Position numbers and translations under genes: made by a program. Source: Alphaproteobacteria bacterium (GTDB taxonomy: Bacteria > Pseudomonadota > Alphaproteobacteria > Caulobacterales > Maricaulaceae). Taken from it: DNA of 64,000 nt. The first letter of the stretch is position 1; each line of letters opens with the position of its first letter. Below the pieces are notes generated by a model that saw only the letters and a list, made by a program, of their open reading frames with translations, was not told where the DNA came from and did not search any database. Below are positions 1 through 10,980 of the stretch, piece by piece. Location of the stretch: assembly GCA_016124675.1 (NCBI GenBank), contig WGNG01000006.1, forward strand, positions 1 through 64,000, written 5' to 3'.

Positions 1-120
1 AGCCGGAAGGAAGGATCGCGCCAGCCTATACCGGATCGCGCCCGCAAGGCGCAATCGGGGCGGACGGTTGCAGCGGCGTTCTGGCAGGCGGAATGCCCGA
101 TGCAAGGCGCGGCCATCCGC

Positions 121-145
121 CCTCCCCCGCTGCGCAGGGGAAGGG
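121..145. terminator. GC-rich inverted repeat downstream of lon
   Basis: CCTCCCC (121-127) pairs with GGGGAAGG (137-144) around a 9-base loop, with one bulged base. It lies about 16 bases beyond the lon stop on the minus strand. No clear T-run follows, so it could be a terminator or an extragenic palindrome. The rest of 1-160 shows no gene that I can support. Confidence 0.35.
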
Positions 146-160
146 CTCTGAGGACGGCGC

Positions 161-2560
<2,400 letters not shown>

Positions 2561-2813
2561 CAACTTGGTTCTCCACGCCCTGCACACACAGCGTGCGGGC
2601 GCCATCGGGTCAGGCGGGACAAGGGTCGCCCGCTTTGTGTCGGGAGACAAGTGGAGCCCCGCAGGCCCCCCTTCAAGACACACGCCGGGCGCAGGTGCAG
2701 CGGCGCGCATTCATCCCCTTGTCCGGCACCGATTGCGCAGGCGGGCGTGCCGGTCCCGTCCGTCCCGGGCCGGTCCCCTGCCGGCGCCGGCGCCGCACAG
2801 CCGTCAGGATGCC

Positions 2814-3365
2814 CTAGAAAATCCCGAGGAATTTCTTGCGGCGGGGCGCAGGCCGGACGTCGCCTGCAATATCGGCCGGGAACGGCGCGTCAGCCATCTC
2901 GGCATCCTCGGCGCCCGCCGCAGCGCCGGGGCCTTCGGCTTCCATGCCGGCATCGGCCATAACAGGTGCATCTGACAAAGCCGGCGGCGCGATCACCGCA
3001 GCGTCCCCGGTGATCACCTCAGCGGTGGCGGCAGCCTTGACCGGCGCAGAGCACGCAGCCGCGGCGGCCGGGCGCGGCGCGCACACGTCTGCGTCGCACA
3101 GCGGCGCGCTCATGGCGTGGGCGGCGAGGCGCGAGGGCCCTGTGGCCGGGCCGCGATAGTCGCCAAGGCCCAGCGACTGGCGCACCGTCTCGCGAAAGGC
3201 CGAGGCGCGCGCGTCTATGGCGCTGGAGCGCGCCTCCATCTCCTGAAGGCGCGACAGATCGGCCGGGCGCGGGGAGCGCACGGCGGCGGGGGCGACGCTG
3301 TCGCGCGCGCGGGCGAGCGCGGCGCGCGCCTGGTCGAGATCGAGCGGTCGTTGCGCGTCACTCAT
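2814..3365 (-). CDS. Hypothetical Ala/Pro-rich protein (183 aa)
   Basis: Not recognised. Residues 1-70 look helical and charged (an ARAALARARDS-like stretch). Residues 85-165 are low complexity, rich in Ala, Pro, Asp and Glu. The protein ends in a short basic-hydrophobic tail, RRKKFLGIF, which could be a docking or membrane-touching motif. No signal peptide or membrane segment is visible. It lies about 250 bp upstream of lon on the same strand and 30 bp downstream of the proteasome-like gene, so it may be cotranscribed with the latter. The reading frame is consistent with GC-rich coding DNA, but no function can be given. Confidence 0.6.
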   Translation of the reverse strand: MSDAQRPLDLDQARAALARARDSVAPAAVRSPRPADLSRLQEMEARSSAIDARASAFRETVRQSLGLGDYRGPATGPSRLAAHAMSAPLCDADVCAPRPAAAAACSAPVKAAATAEVITGDAAVIAPPALSDAPVMADAGMEAEGPGAAAGAEDAEMADAPFPADIAGDVRPAPRRKKFLGIF

Positions 3366-3395
3366 GTCAGCCTCCTCCGGCCAGCGCCGGTTGGT

Positions 3396-4634
3396 TCAGG
3401 ATTTGCGAGCATACCATTCCAGCCCGGCCGTGCGCGAGACCATGACCACGTCCACGTCTCCGCCAACCCCGGTCTGGGACATGTGCAGCTGGCTCTTTAG
3501 AATATTGAGCTCCACCAGGGATTTGGCCGTCTGGGCCAGCTGGCGCTTGCCCGATGCCGACACCACCTGGATGAAGGGGTTGATGAATTCCTGCTGGGAG
3601 ATGTCCTGTATCTCGCGCGCCACCGCCAGGGTCAGGCTGCCCAGCACGCCCTGGCGCATGTCATCGAGCACCTCTTCTGCGGCCTCGGCCTCAACCCCGG
3701 CCTGTTTCAGCGCCGTCTCGGCCGCCGCCTCATTGGTGATCCAGTTCAGCGACAACACCTCGTCGAACATCAACGGATGGATGCCGCGCAGGAAGGTATG
3801 GGTCATCTCCGCCTGCGCGAACGTGCGCAGGAAGGTGTTGGGCCCGTCATCGACCCCGACACGCATGGTCTCGTCCAGGGCCCGCTTCATCACCCCGTCG
3901 ACCAGGATCGACGCGTAATAATGGGTGTAGACCGGGAACACGTCGTCCTCGCCAAAGCCGGCGAACACCAGGCCCGCATAGGGCTCCAGAAAGGCCGGTC
4001 GGGTGGCGATCATGTACGCAAAGTCAAACAGCTTGTCGCGAATGTCGGCCTGCATGCCGAAAGCGCCAAGCGCCTCGGCGATCAGGGCGTCGAGCAGGGC
4101 GGCATAGCGCTCATGGAACCGGGCGCGATCAAGATCGGCCAGCACCTCCACGCAGGCGCGCTCGGCCCCGGTCTCGTCGCGGGCCAGGTGCTGGCGGTAC
4201 AAATCCAGCGCGGCCTCGAACGCCGCCCCGTCATCGTCATACCCGCCGCCGGGATATCGCCGCATCGCCCTGGCGTGGTTGAGCACGGTGATGAAGGCCG
4301 CGCGCATCAGATGCGCGAACTCCTCCATCTCCTCCGCTTCCGGGAACAGGGCGCGGTTGCGGTCCATGAACTGGAAGAAGGCGCGCGCGCAATCATCCAC
4401 CGAGGCAAAGTCTGTCTCGCCATGGCGCTTGGTGAAGGCGTGGGCGATCTGTGACCAGGACCGGCCCAGCACATCGCCGCGCGAATACACCATCATGGCC
4501 ATGCTCGGCCCCAGGCGCAGGATTTTCTCCGCCTCCAGCGTCACCACCGGATCGGGACCGCCGCCATAGGTGACCGCACTGTCGGCCGCCAGCACCACCG
4601 CCTGGCGGTTCATGATCATGACTTCAGACGTCAC
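3396..4634 (-). CDS. Proteasome/HslV-like Ntn-fold protein, function unknown (412 aa)
   Basis: Near the N-terminus NRQAVVLAADSAVTYG resembles the opening strands of proteasome-beta/HslV-type proteins, where a hydrophobic strand leads into AADS. It is followed by a K-I-L-R-L segment and a MMVYSRG segment, as in that fold. The remaining 300 or so residues are helical and have no motif I recognise. No N-terminal Thr nucleophile is apparent, so peptidase activity is doubtful. I chose the GTG at 4634 (a G-rich ribosome-binding stretch lies just upstream) because the 20 residues before it are Arg/Gly-rich and unlike a protein start; the ATGs at codons 6 and 8 of this reading are alternatives. Family resemblance is by eye only. 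Confidence 0.5.
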   Translation of the reverse strand: MTSEVMIMNRQAVVLAADSAVTYGGGPDPVVTLEAEKILRLGPSMAMMVYSRGDVLGRSWSQIAHAFTKRHGETDFASVDDCARAFFQFMDRNRALFPEAEEMEEFAHLMRAAFITVLNHARAMRRYPGGGYDDDGAAFEAALDLYRQHLARDETGAERACVEVLADLDRARFHERYAALLDALIAEALGAFGMQADIRDKLFDFAYMIATRPAFLEPYAGLVFAGFGEDDVFPVYTHYYASILVDGVMKRALDETMRVGVDDGPNTFLRTFAQAEMTHTFLRGIHPLMFDEVLSLNWITNEAAAETALKQAGVEAEAAEEVLDDMRQGVLGSLTLAVAREIQDISQQEFINPFIQVVSASGKRQLAQTAKSLVELNILKSQLHMSQTGVGGDVDVVMVSRTAGLEWYARKS

Positions 4635-4803
4635 AGCGCACCCCCCACCGAACCGCCGCCGCGCCCCCTCGGCGCCGCACCGGCTCTGCCACACATCTTG
4701 ACGAAACGTTAGCGCGTGCGCGCGCCCGTGTTAAGCCGGGGAAAAGCGATTAGGCAGGCAGGCGCGGCATTGGCGCCACGCTGCGGCCGGGCAGCGCCCG
4801 CTT

Positions 4804-5709
4804 TCAGTGCGCTGCGGCGCCCTGCGCGCCTGGCGCCGCGTCCACCGCCAGCGCCGGCTTGCTCACTTTCGGCACCAGCTTCATCTTGCGCGCGGCAAAG
4901 CCCAGCCCGGCGCGGGCGGCGAGGCCGAGGCCCCGGCTGCCCTCGATGGACGGCGACAGGCCCAGGCGGCGCCGGATCAGCCCGTTGAAAATCATGGCCT
5001 GATTGCGCACGCGCACGTCGCGGCAGGCATATTCTGTGGTCATGGAGACGTTGAGCCCATCGAGATTGACCACGCGGTGGGGCGTGTGGACGGGCCAGCA
5101 CAGCACGTCGCCGGGTTCGAGATCGAACACCTGCGCGCGTGCATCAAACGCCGGCTTGTAGGGCAGGTCATCGCTGAACGGGTGCATCAGCACCGCTTCG
5201 ATATCGGCCTCATGCAGGACGGGCGCGCTGCGCGGATAGACGAAGACCCGCTTCCTCCCGCGCAAGTGCCAAAGCATCGTGTCGGTGCGGTCGATATGAA
5301 ACGGCACGCGCGCGCCGGGCGAGGAGATGAGCAGGCCGCCCTTGATCACCTCGGGGCGGAAGCGCGGATGCAGCTCGCGCAGCTCGGCGAAGACGGCGCC
5401 CAGCAGGGCGCGGTATTCCGGGCGGATATTGAACACCTGGCGCAGATTCATCCACACCCGGCCCTCGCGCGCGCCGGCCAGCAGCTCGGCCCCCTTGCGC
5501 TCGCCCGGCGACAGATCGGTCCAGGAGCGGGCCGACCCCTCCTCGTCCATCATCGCAATGTCCAGAAGTTCGCGCGGATGGGTCTCAACGAGCTCCTCCA
5601 GAGCGGGATCACAGAACAGGCCGCTATCGGCCAGGCGATGGCGCGCACGCACAATGCCCGCCCGAAACCGCCCGCGATCTTCCTGAGTCCAGCGCTCGAT
5701 CCACCCCAT
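4804..5709 (-). CDS. JmjC/cupin-like Fe(II)/2-oxoglutarate-type oxygenase (301 aa)
   Basis: A double-stranded beta-helix oxygenase is suggested by PFHIDRTDTMLWHLRG (about 136-151), which supplies the HxD metal ligands, and by VHTPHRVVNLDG (about 206-217), which supplies the distal His. The LEPGDVLCWP segment before it is the typical cupin_8 turn. Substrate unknown: members of this superfamily hydroxylate proteins, small molecules or tRNA. No signal peptide is visible, so it is probably cytoplasmic. The C-terminal 60 residues are basic and Ala-rich, outside the fold. It stands alone between the proteasome-like gene and the toxin-antitoxin pair. Confidence 0.65.
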   Translation of the reverse strand: MGWIERWTQEDRGRFRAGIVRARHRLADSGLFCDPALEELVETHPRELLDIAMMDEEGSARSWTDLSPGERKGAELLAGAREGRVWMNLRQVFNIRPEYRALLGAVFAELRELHPRFRPEVIKGGLLISSPGARVPFHIDRTDTMLWHLRGRKRVFVYPRSAPVLHEADIEAVLMHPFSDDLPYKPAFDARAQVFDLEPGDVLCWPVHTPHRVVNLDGLNVSMTTEYACRDVRVRNQAMIFNGLIRRRLGLSPSIEGSRGLGLAARAGLGFAARKMKLVPKVSKPALAVDAAPGAQGAAAH

Positions 5710-5808
5710 CGCTCACCCTCCCGGCCGTTCCGTCCTGGCACAAGGGCCAGGCGGTTCGGGGTGAGCGGGGCAAGGACCGGGCCGGAGATGATACCTGAAT
5801 GCCCGGGA

Positions 5809-6156
5809 TCAGTCGCCTGGTAGATCACCACCAAGGGCCTTTTCGAGAGATGCGATCAGGCCGGGAAGATCGTCACGAACGGTCATCTCGACGATTGAGA
5901 TATTGATGCGGTTGTATCCGTGAATAAGGCGGTGACGCATGGCGATCGCCTGCGGGAAAGCGATGTCCGCAAACTGCACCTGCGTCTCGACTGGCACTGA
6001 ATTGGCCGCTTCGCCGATGATTTCGAGATACCGCTGCAGGGCGAGCATGCGAACGTCATCGCTTCGCTGCCAAGGGTGGGCTGGCTCGGCCGCTATCTCC
6101 ACCGCCCGGCGGGCATAATGGAGCATGTCCTTCAGCAGGGGCCGCGCCCGCTTCAT
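5809..6156 (-). CDS. hepT: HepT-like toxin, HEPN RNase (115 aa)
   Basis: All-helical HEPN protein of the DUF86/HepT family. The catalytic RX4HXY motif is R74-HRLI-H79-G-Y81. HepT toxins cleave RNA and are silenced when the partner MntA adds AMP to the motif tyrosine (established for type VII toxin-antitoxin systems). The start codon overlaps the stop of the upstream mntA by 4 bases (ATGA), which means translational coupling and a two-gene operon. Length is normal, and both genes look intact. Confidence 0.88.
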   Translation of the reverse strand: MKRARPLLKDMLHYARRAVEIAAEPAHPWQRSDDVRMLALQRYLEIIGEAANSVPVETQVQFADIAFPQAIAMRHRLIHGYNRINISIVEMTVRDDLPGLIASLEKALGGDLPGD

Positions 6157-6449
6157 ACCGTTACAAGTTCGCGCTCAATATCGTCCTTCATCCCCGGATG
6201 CAGACAGGTGCGCGGCACGGTGTCCACGCGAAGGCCCAGCCTGTCCGCCAGAAGCGCGTCCATATCAGCCAGCCGGAACAGGCTCGGTACAGTGTCAAAG
6301 TCCACCACAATATCCAGATCGCTGTCTGCCCTGTGGTCGCCGCGCACTCGCGAACCGAACACGGCCATCGCCGAAACGCCAAAGCGTTCGCGCAATTCGG
6401 GCTTCAAGGCCCGCAGACGATCCAGCAGTTCAGGGTCAAGCGCGCTCAT
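6153..6449 (-). CDS. mntA: MntA-like minimal nucleotidyltransferase antitoxin (98 aa)
   Basis: A minimal nucleotidyltransferase. The signature GSX10DXD is present as G32-S33 followed by D44-L-D46, with a third acidic residue (D50) in the next strand. In the characterised pair the enzyme AMPylates a HepT tyrosine to neutralise it. It is first in the operon, followed by hepT with an ATGA overlap, the usual order for this pair. The neighbours on both sides are unrelated chromosomal genes, so the pair is probably a mobile addition. Confidence 0.88.
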   Translation of the reverse strand: MSALDPELLDRLRALKPELRERFGVSAMAVFGSRVRGDHRADSDLDIVVDFDTVPSLFRLADMDALLADRLGLRVDTVPRTCLHPGMKDDIERELVTV

Positions 6450-6479
6450 GCGCCCAATATAGCACCGCCGGACGCGGCA

Positions 6480-8087
6480 TTACATCCTGAACACGCCAAA
6501 CCGCGTCGGCTCCACCGGGGCATTGAGCGCGGCTGAGAGAGCCAGCGCCAGTACGCGGCGGCTGTCGGCGGGGGCGATGACGCCGTCATCCCAGAGGCGG
6601 GCGGTGGAGTAGTAGGGCGAGCCTTCGGCTTCATAGGTCTCGCGGATCGGGGCCTTGAAGGCTTCCTCGTCTTCCTCGCTCCAGCTCTGGCCGCGCGCTT
6701 CCATGCCATCGCGCTTGACCGTGGCGAGCACGCTGGCGGCCTGGGCGCCGCCCATGACGGAGATGCGCGCATTGGGCCACATGAACAGGAAGCGCGGGCC
6801 GAAGGCGCGCCCGCACATGCCGTAATTGCCTGCCCCGTAGGAGCCGCCGATCACCAGTGTGATCTTGGGCACGCGCGCGCACGACACGGCGGTGACCAGC
6901 TTGGCGCCGTCCTTGGCGATGCCGCCGGCCTCATATTTGGAGCCGACCATGAAGCCGGTGATGTTCTGCAGGAACAGCAGCGGTATGCCGCGCTGGCAGC
7001 ACAGCTCGATGAAATGGGCGCCTTTGAGCGCGCTTTCACTGAACAGCACGCCATTATTGGCGATGATGCCCACCGGCATCCCGTGCAGGCGGGCAAAGCC
7101 GGTGACCAGCGTCTCGCCATAGAGCTTCTTGAACTCGTCAAACTCCGACCTGTCCACCAGACGCGCGATCACCTCGCGCACATCATAGGGCGTGCGCACG
7201 TCCGCCGGTATCACGCCCTCCAGCGTCGCCGGATCAAGCAGAGGCGGGCGCGGCTCGGTGATGTCCAGCGCGGGGCGCTTGGTGGTGTTGAGCCCCGCCA
7301 CGATGCGCCGGGCGATCTGCAGGGCGTGGTCATCATCGGCGGCGTAATGGTCCACCACGCCGGACTGGCGCGCATGCACGTCCGCGCCGCCGAGATCTTC
7401 CGCCGAGATCACCTCGCCGGTGGCGGCCTTCACCAGCGGCGGCCCGCCCAGGAAGATGGTGCCCTGATTGCGCACAATGATGGATTCGTCACTCATCGCC
7501 GGCACATAGGCGCCGCCTGCGGTGCACGAGCCCATCACCACGGCGATCTGGGGGATTCCTTCAGCCGACAGATTGGCCTGATTATAGAAAATGCGCCCGA
7601 AATGGTCGCGGTCGGGGAAAACCTCGGCCTGGTGGGGCAGGTTGGCGCCGCCGGAATCGACGAGATACACGCACGGCAGCCGGTTCTCGCGCGCGATCTC
7701 CTGCGCGCGCAAATGCTTCTTCACCGTCATGGGGTAATAGGTGCCGCCCTTCACCGTGGCGTCATTGCACACGATCATCACCTCGCGGCCCGACACCCGG
7801 CCAATGCCGGTGATCATGCCCGCCCCGTGAACATCGCCCTCATACAGGCCATGGGCCGCCAGCGGCGACAGCTCCAGAAACGCCGAACCCGGATCAAGCA
7901 GGCGCTGCACCCGGTCGCGCGACAAAAGCTTGCCGCGTTTGAGGTGCTTCTCGCGCGCGGCGTCCGATCCGCCCGGCGCGGCCTCAGCCATCTTGTCCCT
8001 CAGCTGCGCGACCAGCGCCCTCATCGCTGCGGCATTGGCCTCGAACACCGGCGCATTCGGATCAAGCTGTGTGGTCAGAACAGGCAT
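6480..8087 (-). CDS. mccB: Methylcrotonoyl-CoA carboxylase beta (carboxyltransferase) subunit (535 aa)
   Basis: Biotin-dependent carboxyltransferase that carboxylates 3-methylcrotonyl-CoA in leucine catabolism, working with the biotin-carrying MccA. The 535-residue length, the N-terminal [17 protein letters not shown] stretch, the glycine-rich oxyanion segments ([27 protein letters not shown]) and the C-terminal end RFGVFRM all match MccB rather than the propionyl-CoA enzyme. No mccA or isovaleryl-CoA dehydrogenase is on this strand within the window, so the rest of the pathway would lie elsewhere. ATG start with GGAGCC upstream. Confidence 0.92.
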   Translation of the reverse strand: MPVLTTQLDPNAPVFEANAAAMRALVAQLRDKMAEAAPGGSDAAREKHLKRGKLLSRDRVQRLLDPGSAFLELSPLAAHGLYEGDVHGAGMITGIGRVSGREVMIVCNDATVKGGTYYPMTVKKHLRAQEIARENRLPCVYLVDSGGANLPHQAEVFPDRDHFGRIFYNQANLSAEGIPQIAVVMGSCTAGGAYVPAMSDESIIVRNQGTIFLGGPPLVKAATGEVISAEDLGGADVHARQSGVVDHYAADDDHALQIARRIVAGLNTTKRPALDITEPRPPLLDPATLEGVIPADVRTPYDVREVIARLVDRSEFDEFKKLYGETLVTGFARLHGMPVGIIANNGVLFSESALKGAHFIELCCQRGIPLLFLQNITGFMVGSKYEAGGIAKDGAKLVTAVSCARVPKITLVIGGSYGAGNYGMCGRAFGPRFLFMWPNARISVMGGAQAASVLATVKRDGMEARGQSWSEEDEEAFKAPIRETYEAEGSPYYSTARLWDDGVIAPADSRRVLALALSAALNAPVEPTRFGVFRM

Positions 8088-8192
8088 GGCGGCTCCAGCG
8101 CATCTGGCCGTAAAGGGCGTGCGGTCTGATTAGCCCGCGCAAGGGACGCGGCGCAATGGCGCGGCGCGTTTGGCGGGGGAGGAGCCGCCAAG

Positions 8193-8879
8193 TCACTGGC
8201 GTTCCTGTGACTCCTCATTGGTCAGCACGATGAGGTCGTGGACGCCAAACCGGGGGTAATCCTCCGAATCCACAGTCCAGAAGAGCATCTCGCCGCCCTG
8301 AATGCGCTCGAGAATGTGCGGGGGCGGGCTTTTTACGATGTCGATATCCACGTTCAACCGGTCATAAAATTCGTAGAAGCGCAGGCTTTCGCGCAGCAGG
8401 CTACGCTCGGCCTCGGCGTCAAATTCACCGCTCGTCAGGCGCTCAAGCCGGACCGGCCCTCCATGCATCGCCACGATGGCACCTGGTGCAATGATTTTCG
8501 GGCTTCCCGCCATGAAGATGAATTGCGCGCAAGACGAAATGCACATCCCACCCGCGATGACCGCCACGCCAGCGTCTGCAATCGGTTCGGCGATGTCGAG
8601 GGCGACGCCAAGCGCGCCTCCCTCACTGATGATGTGAACAACCTCAACGCCGCTCAGCGGATCATCGCCCAGCGCCAGAAACGCCTCGCGCATACGCTCG
8701 TCTGTGCGTCCCGCCAAGCAGAGCACCTGTCCGTCCTTGACACGCTCCACCGGTCCGGGCCCCGCGTCTGCGCACGCGGCCTGAATCTCGAACACAAGGG
8801 TCTGGTCCCAGACAGTCTGGTCGCCTATCGCCGATACAGCGAGCGAGGTCAATAATGAAGCAATCGGCCACCAGATCAT
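8193..8879 (-). CDS. Periplasmic ClpP-fold protease-like protein, COG3904 type (228 aa)
   Basis: An N-terminal hydrophobic segment (about 1-18) looks like a signal peptide or anchor. The core follows the ClpP/crotonase pattern seen in COG3904-type periplasmic proteins: VHIISEGG (81-88), then GGMCISSCAQFIFMAG with candidate nucleophile Ser115/116, then MHGG with His139. ClpP itself aligns as AASMGS and HQP at these points. The gene starts 4 bases after the stop of a double-glycine-leader peptide gene with only a weak Shine-Dalgarno, so translation is probably coupled and it forms an operon with the two peptide genes. A role in maturing, degrading or giving immunity to those peptides is inference. 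A second member of this fold lies at 17177. Confidence 0.7.
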   Translation of the reverse strand: MIWWPIASLLTSLAVSAIGDQTVWDQTLVFEIQAACADAGPGPVERVKDGQVLCLAGRTDERMREAFLALGDDPLSGVEVVHIISEGGALGVALDIAEPIADAGVAVIAGGMCISSCAQFIFMAGSPKIIAPGAIVAMHGGPVRLERLTSGEFDAEAERSLLRESLRFYEFYDRLNVDIDIVKSPPPHILERIQGGEMLFWTVDSEDYPRFGVHDLIVLTNEESQERQ

Positions 8880-8883
8880 GCGG

Positions 8884-9066
8884 TTACTCGGGCGTACACC
8901 TGATTACGATTTCACCGAAATTATCCTCGTAATCAATGCTGTACCCTTCAGGACACGAACACTCCATCCAGGTTGTGCCATTCTCTGTTTTTGGAGTGCA
9001 GGTTGGCGCCGGGTTCGTGTCGCCGCCGCTCACCACGTCAATTTCAAATCCTGCCAGCTCTCGCAT
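8884..9066 (-). CDS. Double-glycine-leader secreted peptide with four cysteines (60 aa)
   Basis: The first 15 residues, MRELAGFEIDVVSGG, are a textbook bacteriocin-type double-glycine leader, expected to be cut after GG by a C39-type ABC exporter. The 45-residue core has four Cys: one near its start in PTCTPK, two in ECSCPEGY and one near the end in IRCTPE. The C-x-C-P-E-G-Y segment resembles an EGF-type turn, so two disulfides are likely. Strong ribosome-binding site GGAAGGAG, 6 bases from the ATG. It is second in a tandem pair with the gene at 9081 (14-base gap; the cores align as NPxPxCT..ENG..CxCP[DE]GY..C.P) and is followed by the ClpP-like gene. Confidence 0.75.
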   Translation of the reverse strand: MRELAGFEIDVVSGGDTNPAPTCTPKTENGTTWMECSCPEGYSIDYEDNFGEIVIRCTPE

Positions 9067-9080
9067 GGAATTCTCCTTCC

Positions 9081-9251
9081 TTAAACTGGGATGCATTGCA
9101 CGATCACGCGCCCGTCTCCGGTGGGGTAAGCGATCGGTACGTAACCGTCGGGACATGTGCAGGTTTGCTGCCCGTTCTCTTCGGTGCACTCAGGAGGTGG
9201 GTTCTCTCCACCAAACACCGAAGCAATCTCTGCATGAGTTAGCTGTCTAAT
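9081..9251 (-). CDS. Double-glycine-leader four-cysteine peptide, apparent ATT start (56 aa)
   Basis: The leader IRQLTHAEIASVFGG aligns without gaps to the 15-residue leaders MRELAGFEIDVVSGG and MRILSHGELKVVSGG elsewhere in this window. The 41-residue core carries four Cys in the same pattern as the next peptide (ECTEENG; TCTCPDGY; QCIPV). No ATG, GTG or TTG sits at the aligned start position: the codon there is ATT (9249-9251), preceded by an excellent Shine-Dalgarno GGAGGAG at proper spacing. A TTG four codons upstream overlaps that Shine-Dalgarno and is less likely. ATT initiation is known but rare (for example infC). A sequencing or mutational change from ATG is possible. First gene of the minus-strand cassette, about 120 bp after scpB. 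Confidence 0.6.
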   Translation of the reverse strand: MRQLTHAEIASVFGGENPPPECTEENGQQTCTCPDGYVPIAYPTGDGRVIVQCIPV

Positions 9252-9373
9252 TTGCTCCTCCAAAGAGTGTGGAGCACAACTTTGTGGCGCCAAATCGAGG
9301 CGGGCAAGCAGAAAACGATGCTCTGACCCGCATGAGATACAATTCGTACGCAAACGGCGTAGACTCCGCCCCG

Positions 9374-10153
9374 CTAATCCTCCTCCTCCACATCGAGGAA
9401 ATCGACATGGAAATCCGCGGCCTCCTCGTCGGAGAACAGGTCTTCCTCCTCGCCGGGCAGGATGCGGCCGGGTTCGGGGATCATGAAGTCCGGGGGCAGG
9501 CGGCTGGACAGGAGCCCGGCGGCTTTCAGGTCGCTGACGCCGGGCAGGTCGCTTAAGGACGCCAGGCCGAAATAGTCCAGGAACGCATCGGTCACGCCAT
9601 AGGTCACGGGCCGGCCCGGGCTGCGCCGGCGCCCGCGCAGGCGGATCCATTTCATTTCCAGAAGCTGGTCCAGCGTGCCGCGCGACACCGCCACGCCTCG
9701 AATATCCTCGATCTCGGCGCGGGTGACAGGCTGATGATAGGCGATGATGGACAGGGTTTCGAGCGCCGCTTGAGAGAGCTTGCGCGGCTCCTCGCGCTCG
9801 GTGCGCAGGAGGAAGGCGAGATCCGGCGCGGTCTGGAAGCGCCAGCGCCCGGCGACTTCCACAAGCTGGATGCCGGCCTGGGCGTATTTGGCCGTCAGCG
9901 CCGCGATCACCGCGCGCACATCGGCGCCGGCGGGCAGGCGGGCGGCCAGCGTCTCGATGTCCAGAGGCTCCACCGCTGCAAACAGCAGCGCCTCGGCCAT
10001 GCGCATCAGCTCAGCGTCATTATCCACGGCGAGGCGCACGCCCGGCGGGCCGGCATCGCCTCCGGCGCGTGTTTCGGCCTGGCTGCGCAGGGCGCGGATC
10101 GCCTCGGTGACCGGGTCGCGCTCAGGGCGCGCGCCGGTGGTGTCATCGCTCAT
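9374..10153 (-). CDS. scpB: Segregation and condensation protein B (259 aa)
   Basis: Kleisin-associated winged-helix subunit of the SMC-ScpAB condensin, which compacts and segregates the chromosome. Tandem winged-helix regions cover about residues 45-200, with the family hallmarks EALLFAA, LSIIAYHQPVTRAEIEDIRG and LEMKWIRLRGRRRSPGRPVTYG. The C-terminal 40 residues are acidic and disordered (EEEDLFSDEEAADFHVDF). The start overlaps the scpA stop by 4 bases. In related genomes tatABC commonly follows scpB; here the peptide cassette at 8193-9251 follows instead. Confidence 0.93.
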   Translation of the reverse strand: MSDDTTGARPERDPVTEAIRALRSQAETRAGGDAGPPGVRLAVDNDAELMRMAEALLFAAVEPLDIETLAARLPAGADVRAVIAALTAKYAQAGIQLVEVAGRWRFQTAPDLAFLLRTEREEPRKLSQAALETLSIIAYHQPVTRAEIEDIRGVAVSRGTLDQLLEMKWIRLRGRRRSPGRPVTYGVTDAFLDYFGLASLSDLPGVSDLKAAGLLSSRLPPDFMIPEPGRILPGEEEDLFSDEEAADFHVDFLDVEEED

Positions 10154-10980
10154 GCGCCCTCCTCGCGACGGGCGTCACGCTGGTCATCCCGGTGAGCCGG
10201 GCGCATCCAGAGCGGCGCGTAAACGCCGTCCTGGCGCAGGTGCGCCTCGCCGTCCTTGGTGATTTCCAGCGCCGCCAGCAGGCTCGACGCGGTGATGCTG
10301 GCGCCCGACGGCGCGTCCTCGCCCTGCCCGTCAGGCAGCAGGGCGTCAAACCGCTCCCAGCCGGTCAGCCGGCGGAGCACGCCGGTCAGCCGCTTGCGCG
10401 CCTGTTCCAGCGAGTACACGCGCGGCGCCTCGGGCTGATAGGTGGCGAAGGCGCCGCGCTCACGGCGCAGGGCGTAGGCTTTGAGAAGATCGTAGAGCTC
10501 GGCCTCATAGAGCGGCGTTCGGACGGAGCGCACGCCGGCAGGCTGACCACAAGGGAAGACATCGCGGCGCAAAAGCGCGCGGGCGTACAGGGCGCCGGAG
10601 GCAGCGCGCATCGCTTCGAGCCGGGCCAGGCGGAAGGCCAGCGCCGCCGCCAGCTCTTCAGGCTCCGGCCCGTCTTCTTCCGGGCGGGGTTTGGGCAACA
10701 GAAGGCGCGATTTGAGATAGGCGAGCCACGACGCCATCACCAGATATTCGGCCGCCAGGTCCAGCCGGCGCAGGCGCGCAGCGTTGACGAAGGCGAGATA
10801 CTGGTCGGCGAGTTCGAGGATGGAGATGGCGGTGAGGTCGATCTTGTTCTTGCGCGCCAGCGCCAGCAGCACGTGCAGCGGACCTTCCCAGCCACCGATA
10901 TCGAGCACCAGCGCCTCGCCCTCTCCGGCCTCGCGGGCGGCCTCGAAATCGTCCGCCATCTCGTCAAACAGCGAGGTCAT
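10150..10980 (-). CDS. scpA: Segregation and condensation protein A, kleisin (276 aa)
   Basis: Kleisin subunit bridging SMC heads. The N-terminal SMC-neck-binding region contains the family motif LDIGGWEGPLHVLLALARKN (about 26-45) and the segment KIDLTAISILELADQYLAF. A central helical part contains LVMASWLAYLKSRLLLP, and a C-terminal winged helix ends near residue 265. It overlaps both neighbours: the nagZ stop/scpA start share ATGA with the downstream gene order nagZ-scpA-scpB, so expression is coupled. Length is normal. Confidence 0.93.
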   Translation of the reverse strand: MTSLFDEMADDFEAAREAGEGEALVLDIGGWEGPLHVLLALARKNKIDLTAISILELADQYLAFVNAARLRRLDLAAEYLVMASWLAYLKSRLLLPKPRPEEDGPEPEELAAALAFRLARLEAMRAASGALYARALLRRDVFPCGQPAGVRSVRTPLYEAELYDLLKAYALRRERGAFATYQPEAPRVYSLEQARKRLTGVLRRLTGWERFDALLPDGQGEDAPSGASITASSLLAALEITKDGEAHLRQDGVYAPLWMRPAHRDDQRDARREEGA

